Translations under genes and position numbers: made by a program
Assembly (NCBI GenBank): GCA_001604275.1
Contig: LVBD01000003.1
Span: 1-64,000, forward strand
Source of the DNA: Spirochaetales bacterium Spiro_02
GTDB taxonomy: Bacteria > Spirochaetota > Spirochaetia > Sphaerochaetales > Sphaerochaetaceae
Direction of reading: 5' to 3'
Length of the DNA stretch: 64,000 nucleotides
Notes under the pieces: generated by a model
Databases searched by the model: none
Seen by the model: the letters and a program-made list of their open reading frames with translations, nothing else
Told to the model about the DNA's origin: nothing
Part shown: piece by piece, positions 58,103 to 64,000 of the stretch
Numbering within the stretch: the stretch's first letter is position 1
Layout: each line of letters starts with the position of its first letter

Positions 58103-59433
58103 TCCAAAGGTCTCCTGAAATGGTAGAGCAGCATGCCGACCACATAATATGCTACTGTGACAGCCCAGAGCCGCCATCCGCCTTGCAGGATTCCGGGCAC
58201 ATAGCTCGCCACAAGAACCGCAAGCGTCACAATCGGAAGCGATCTTCCGCCGGGGGCCCTGAAACGGCCTTCAGCTCGTTCGGGAAATCTGACCCGAGCG
58301 ACAAGAACCGTCACACAGACGATCGCAACGACGATGACATTGCATAGCGCTCCGAAGTTGATCAGGATATCGGTCAACCGAGGAATCGCGGCGAATACTC
58401 CGACGAGCAGTACAATCGTCAATGTAGAGGAAAACGGTGCGCCGGAAGTCTTTCCTGTTCTCGCCAAGAATGCGGGAAGAATGCCGTTGTCCGCACAGGT
58501 ACGCAGCGTATGGGCGGCCAGCGCCATGGTCACGATCATCGTAGTAAGCAATGCAAGTACGGCGGAAACGGAAATCAGCGGTGGAAGAAACGCCATGGAA
58601 GGGAGAAACGAAGCTGCCGCATAGAGCGGAATATACTGGAGCGCCACGTTGTCCTGAAGATACCGCGCGGAAACCAAGCCCAATGTAGCGATCAGCACGG
58701 CAAGGTAGAGGACTAGCACCACCGACATCGCTATCACCATTGCCTTCGGTACCGTCCTGTTCGGAACGCGGACCTCCCCTACCAGGAACGATAGGGATAC
58801 GATCGCCCCATAGGCGACCATGGCCAACGGAAGTGCGTCAAGAAACCCGGCGACGCCGTCGCTCCCTTGCGTGAAGAACGGAGCGAATGACGTTGCGTCC
58901 CATTCCCCGCTCAAGAAAACGGCGGCGACGAACAACAGCAGCGTCAGGACAAGGAAGGCTGTCAGCAAGGTGTTCGCTCGACCGGTAAGCTGGAACTTCG
59001 CAAGGTTCAGCAGGCCGCATATTACCACAGCGCCCACGCCAAGCGGCACTTGCCAAGAAGCAAGAGCGGGAAATGCAACGCCAAGATAGATGCCGATATA
59101 TATCGCCGAGAACGCCGCGCCCGCTATGCAGCCGAACAGATACGCCCATGCGGAGATCCATCCCCAGAGACGGCCCTGCTCCCGAGTCTTTCCTAGCAGA
59201 TATGCGGGAAACGCAAAGACCCCTCCGCTTTGAGGATACAGCGAAGCAAGCTCCGCCGTCTGCAGGCCATACGCAAGCAGAATGACTGCGCCGAGGATCC
59301 AGGAGAGGATCGCCGCGGGGCCGGCCTGCAGGATGGTGATGCCGGACAATGAAAAGATTGCCGAACCGATCATTCCTCCTACCAGCAGATGGGTGCTGTC
59401 GAACAGTCCAAGCTTGTCGCGTTTCGTACTCAT
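58099..59433 (-). CDS. APC family amino acid permease
   Basis: A 444-residue membrane transporter with about 12 segments. The family start LLVGGMIGSAIFSLSGITILQAGPAAILSW holds the substrate-binding GxG turn, and LASLYPQSGGVFAFPAYLLG follows. GGAG lies 5-6 bases before the ATG at 59433. It is upstream of and coupled to ribF, and downstream of the GH51 gene. The transported amino acid is unknown. Confidence 0.9.
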   Translation of the reverse strand: MSTKRDKLGLFDSTHLLVGGMIGSAIFSLSGITILQAGPAAILSWILGAVILLAYGLQTAELASLYPQSGGVFAFPAYLLGKTREQGRLWGWISAWAYLFGCIAGAAFSAIYIGIYLGVAFPALASWQVPLGVGAVVICGLLNLAKFQLTGRANTLLTAFLVLTLLLFVAAVFLSGEWDATSFAPFFTQGSDGVAGFLDALPLAMVAYGAIVSLSFLVGEVRVPNRTVPKAMVIAMSVVLVLYLAVLIATLGLVSARYLQDNVALQYIPLYAAASFLPSMAFLPPLISVSAVLALLTTMIVTMALAAHTLRTCADNGILPAFLARTGKTSGAPFSSTLTIVLLVGVFAAIPRLTDILINFGALCNVIVVAIVCVTVLVARVRFPERAEGRFRAPGGRSLPIVTLAVLVASYVPGILQGGWRLWAVTVAYYVVGMLLYHFRRPLE

Positions 59434-59508
59434 CGTCACTCCTTCGATGAGTGCATCATAGCGAGAGCAGAGATGCGAATCAACATTTCCAGCCAAGTTG
59501 ACGAGCGG

Positions 59509-61556
<2,048 letters not shown>

Positions 61557-63035
61557 ATGAAAAAGACAATCAGGTTGTTCAGTGTATTCTTGCTTCTGAC
61601 CGCAATACTGTTTTCCATCAGCTGCAGTTCGGGAGAAGACACCCTTACGACTGTTTCAGTCAATGCATTGAACCAGCTCAGGGGAGATGTAACAAGCTCC
61701 TACTCGGGAGGAGGAGACGGAGGAGTGCTCGCCGCCAGGGCAGATAATTCAATCGTCCTATACACTCCCGATTGGTATTCGACGACAATGGCGAACGATG
61801 AAAGCAGTAGTGTCACTACTTGTGAAGTAGTAATCGATCCTTCGACTCCCATCATCAGAAGCGATAGCACCATTACTGCAAAAGTCATCGCTATCTATGA
61901 CGACACCACCACATCGGGAACCACTTCTGAAGCGAATACGGCAAGAGCACCGGGACCTGAATCGCAAGCCACAACATATTACGGTACAGAAATCGATTCT
62001 TCCTATATGGTACTCTCAGGATATGCGGAAGGCGCCACGACCCTTGCAGGCCTGACAGTCGGTCAGACAATTTCATTGACATTCGATATCGATGACGATT
62101 GGGAGGATGTGATCACATCTTTCGGAGGCGGACGTCACGACGGAGGGCCGCTACTCGTAGAGAATGGCGCTGTCGTCCCTGAGGAATCCAGTGACATGCA
62201 ATCTGCATACGGCTCTTCATCCTGGTATGATGACAATCCTCGTACAGCTATCGGCATCAAAGCTGACGGATCCTATTTCCTGTTCACTGTAGATGGTCGA
62301 AATGCCAATAATAGCGTGGGACTTCCTATTGAGAACATGAAACAGCTCCTTGTCGACCTCTGAGCTCAAACGGCCTTCAATTTGGATGGAGGTGGTTCGA
62401 CGCAATTCGTTGCGAATATCAATGGAACATTGACATTGAAAAACACTCCATCGATAGAATCTACCGTAGGGCGCGCCGTTGCCCAGGGAGTTTTCGTTGT
62501 CGCACCGACAAGCACTCTGAATACGAACCAAACCGCAATCACAGGAACCGTGGACTGGAGTTCGTCAAGCGGTTACAGCGGAACGACATCGACCACGAGT
62601 TTGGCAACCGGTATCACATGGACTTATTATGAGCTTATAGACGCTTCGAGCTATCAACAGAACATACATGTCCTTCTGGTTGATCCCAGCATTGCGACAA
62701 AGGCCCGGATAGTACTTGGCGCAAACGGAAACTATCTGTACGGGAAATCGACAAAAACGAATGTGCTGACGAAAGCGAACTTTGTCGCCGCAAATCAGAT
62801 ATATGCATATGAGTCTGTTATCGGAGGAACTAATGGAGACTTCTATGACACGAAATCATATACGCCGGTCGGCTTCACTCAGCAGGACGGTCGATGGCTC
62901 TCTTCCGGTGAATACGGTGTATTCGAAACAAGTACTTCGGGACTGTATACCAAAGCAGGATACGTCTTCGGTGTTACCGATGACGGGACAGTAAAAATCG
63001 GACAACCTACCATGTCCATATCCCTGAGCTATTGA
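61557..63035 (+). pseudogene. Lipoprotein with phosphodiester glycosidase (NAGPA/DUF2233) domain, interrupted by in-frame TGA
   Basis: The start at 61557 (GGGAGG upstream) gives a lipoprotein signal ending LFSISC, then a Ser/Thr-rich part. The NAGPA domain is recognised by PRTAIGIKADGSYFLFTVDG, then LPIENMKQLLVDL, a TGA at 62361-62363, and in the same frame AQTAFNLDGGGSTQFVA. Relatives read DLGA..ALNLDGGGS, so the TGA stands where glycine (GGA) is normal. The frame stays open for 224 codons after the TGA. Thus a nonsense mutation, read-through or sequence error splits an otherwise whole gene of 492 codons plus stop. Confidence 0.78.
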
Positions 63036-63063
63036 TCGGAGACAGATTTCACTAAACTCTTTT

Positions 63064-63097
63064 CTCCCGGTGTTCCGATTGACAACGGGAGATTTTC
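63064..63097 (+). terminator. Rho-independent terminator
   Basis: TCTCCCG (63064-63070) pairs with CGGGAGA (63087-63093), followed by TTTT. It lies 28 bases after the end of the interrupted lipoprotein gene, showing the whole frame was once one transcription unit. Confidence 0.75.
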
Positions 63098-63209
63098 TAT
63101 TTCAGCTTACCATGCCACCATATGAGCAGATACAAGGAAGAGCGGCAATCGTCATCCGGTTTTCCGTCCTTGGCTGTTGTCTTCCACTTCCGCCGATGGT
63201 ATAGTTTCC

Positions 63210-63935
63210 ATGATGAATTCGAAAACAGCTCCATTCAAGCCTGTAGCCACGCGGAAGATATATCAGTATATCCTTGAACAGTTCGTGAATCTGGTCAGCA
63301 CCGGCGTCTTGAAGCCGGGAGATAAAATTCCCAGCGAACGGGAACTGGCCGAAATATTCTCCGTGTCCCGTCCTTCGGTCCGCGAGGCGCTGCGCGTACT
63401 GGAGATCATCGGGTTGATCGACATCCAGCCCGGCGGCGGCGCCTATTTGAAAGAAATGGAGCTTGGCCCGTTCCTTTCCGTCATAGCCCCGTTGCTGTTC
63501 TCTCATGAAAACTTCGAGCTGGAACTGCTAGAACTCCGGGAGCTGGTGGAGATGCGCGCCGCGGAACTCCTTCCCCAGACGCTGACGGAGGAGATGCTGG
63601 TTCCCATGCGCGCCGCGCTGAGCGACATGCGGAAGGCACTGGAAGAAAACGACAAGGAAGCGGGCGCTTTGGCGGATATCGCGTTCCATCGTGCGCTGGT
63701 ATTGATGTCCGACAGCTTCATCCTCCAGAAAACTCTTGAACTGATCGTCAGTCTCTTCGAACATTCCGTGCGCGGAGGACGGTCCGTCGTCCTGGAGCGG
63801 CATGAAGACGCGGAGCAACTGATGAAAGAACATCAGGCTATCTACGATGCCCTGCTGTCCAATGACCGCGAGAAGGCCAGAGGATTGCTTGGCTCCCACC
63901 TGCAGATGGTCAGGAATCTATACATCTGTCCATAA
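63210..63935 (+). CDS. GntR family transcriptional regulator (FadR/FCD subfamily)
   Basis: A 241-residue regulator. The winged helix reads YQYILEQFVNLVSTGVLKPG then SRPSVREALRVLEIIGLI; an FCD domain follows (LELRELVEMRAAELL ... DIAFHRALVLMSDS). I prefer the ATG at 63210 or 63213; a longer start at 63177 (TTG) is possible, and no clear ribosome site is seen. Targets lie beyond the window. It is preceded by a terminator, so it has its own promoter. Confidence 0.88.
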   Translation: MMNSKTAPFKPVATRKIYQYILEQFVNLVSTGVLKPGDKIPSERELAEIFSVSRPSVREALRVLEIIGLIDIQPGGGAYLKEMELGPFLSVIAPLLFSHENFELELLELRELVEMRAAELLPQTLTEEMLVPMRAALSDMRKALEENDKEAGALADIAFHRALVLMSDSFILQKTLELIVSLFEHSVRGGRSVVLERHEDAEQLMKEHQAIYDALLSNDREKARGLLGSHLQMVRNLYICP

Positions 63936-64000
63936 AGTTGCATACCCGCCGTTCCAGGCTCTCTCCGACTCATTGGAAAACGGTCGGAACAAACAAACCT

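Noticed and set aside
62361-62400. Selenocysteine insertion at the TGA of the NAGPA gene
   Set aside because: The residue is normally glycine, one base from TGA, and I could not find a convincing SECIS-like stem-loop just downstream.

Overview
The window looks like a chromosome segment of a free-living or host-associated, sugar-fermenting spirochaete, probably near Sphaerochaetaceae. This is an inference from gene style: many carbohydrate ABC operons, substrate-binding proteins with signal peptides ending in ...FASGKS/...SSGAKE, Clostridia-like accessory genes and moderately GC-rich coding sequence. No rRNA or tRNA gene was seen to confirm it.

Layout. (1) 95-1741: an ACT-domain protein and a PFL/DUF711 protein, followed by a small GC-rich tandem repeat. 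(2) 1.9-20.7 kb: a pectin and sugar-acid utilisation region. It holds an AraC regulator and a cytoplasmic beta-propeller protein, a GH28 galacturonidase, and an operon of a DHDPS-type aldolase, a tartronate semialdehyde reductase, a galactarate dehydratase and an IclR regulator. It continues with a zinc alcohol dehydrogenase, a GH105 unsaturated uronyl hydrolase, an ABC importer (two permeases and a lipoprotein), a GntR regulator, a serine hydrolase with an enolase-superfamily enzyme, and an MBL-fold hydrolase. The hydrolases lack signal peptides, so oligosaccharides are probably imported and then cut in the cytoplasm. GarD, the aldolase and GarR would turn galactarate into pyruvate and glycerate. 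(3) 20.8-38.8 kb: a complete type I-C CRISPR-Cas locus on the minus strand (cas3-cas5c-cas8c-cas7-cas4-cas1-cas2-leader-array). My hand count of the array is 152 repeats. (4) 38.86-39.16 kb: a broken XRE-type HTH gene, divergent from cas3, with a palindromic operator inside its promoter. (5) 39.2-41.5 kb: thrS preceded by a T-box riboswitch. (6) 41.6-48.8 kb: a six-gene operon of a binding-protein-dependent ABC importer with two ATPases and a built-in two-component system. (7) 48.9-52.6 kb: another sugar ABC operon led by a stand-alone MgsA/RarA C-terminal domain protein. (8) 52.8-64 kb: an end-less IS4/IS1634-type transposase, a cytoplasmic 5'-nucleotidase-like phosphatase, an AAA/DUF4143 ATPase, a compact RibF, an APC amino-acid permease, a GH51 arabinofuranosidase, a NAGPA-type lipoprotein gene interrupted by an in-frame TGA, and a FadR-type GntR regulator.

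The richest part is the CRISPR array. It keeps a record of repeated sampling of the same or mutated protospacers. Three spacer pairs share exactly the same PAM-side boundary but differ in length at the far end. Several sets differ by point changes, as expected for escape variants. One spacer unit is perfectly duplicated in tandem, and one junction lacks a spacer altogether. The array is open in several frames on both strands and yields many false 'proteins'; none of these should be annotated. All counts and coordinates were made by eye.
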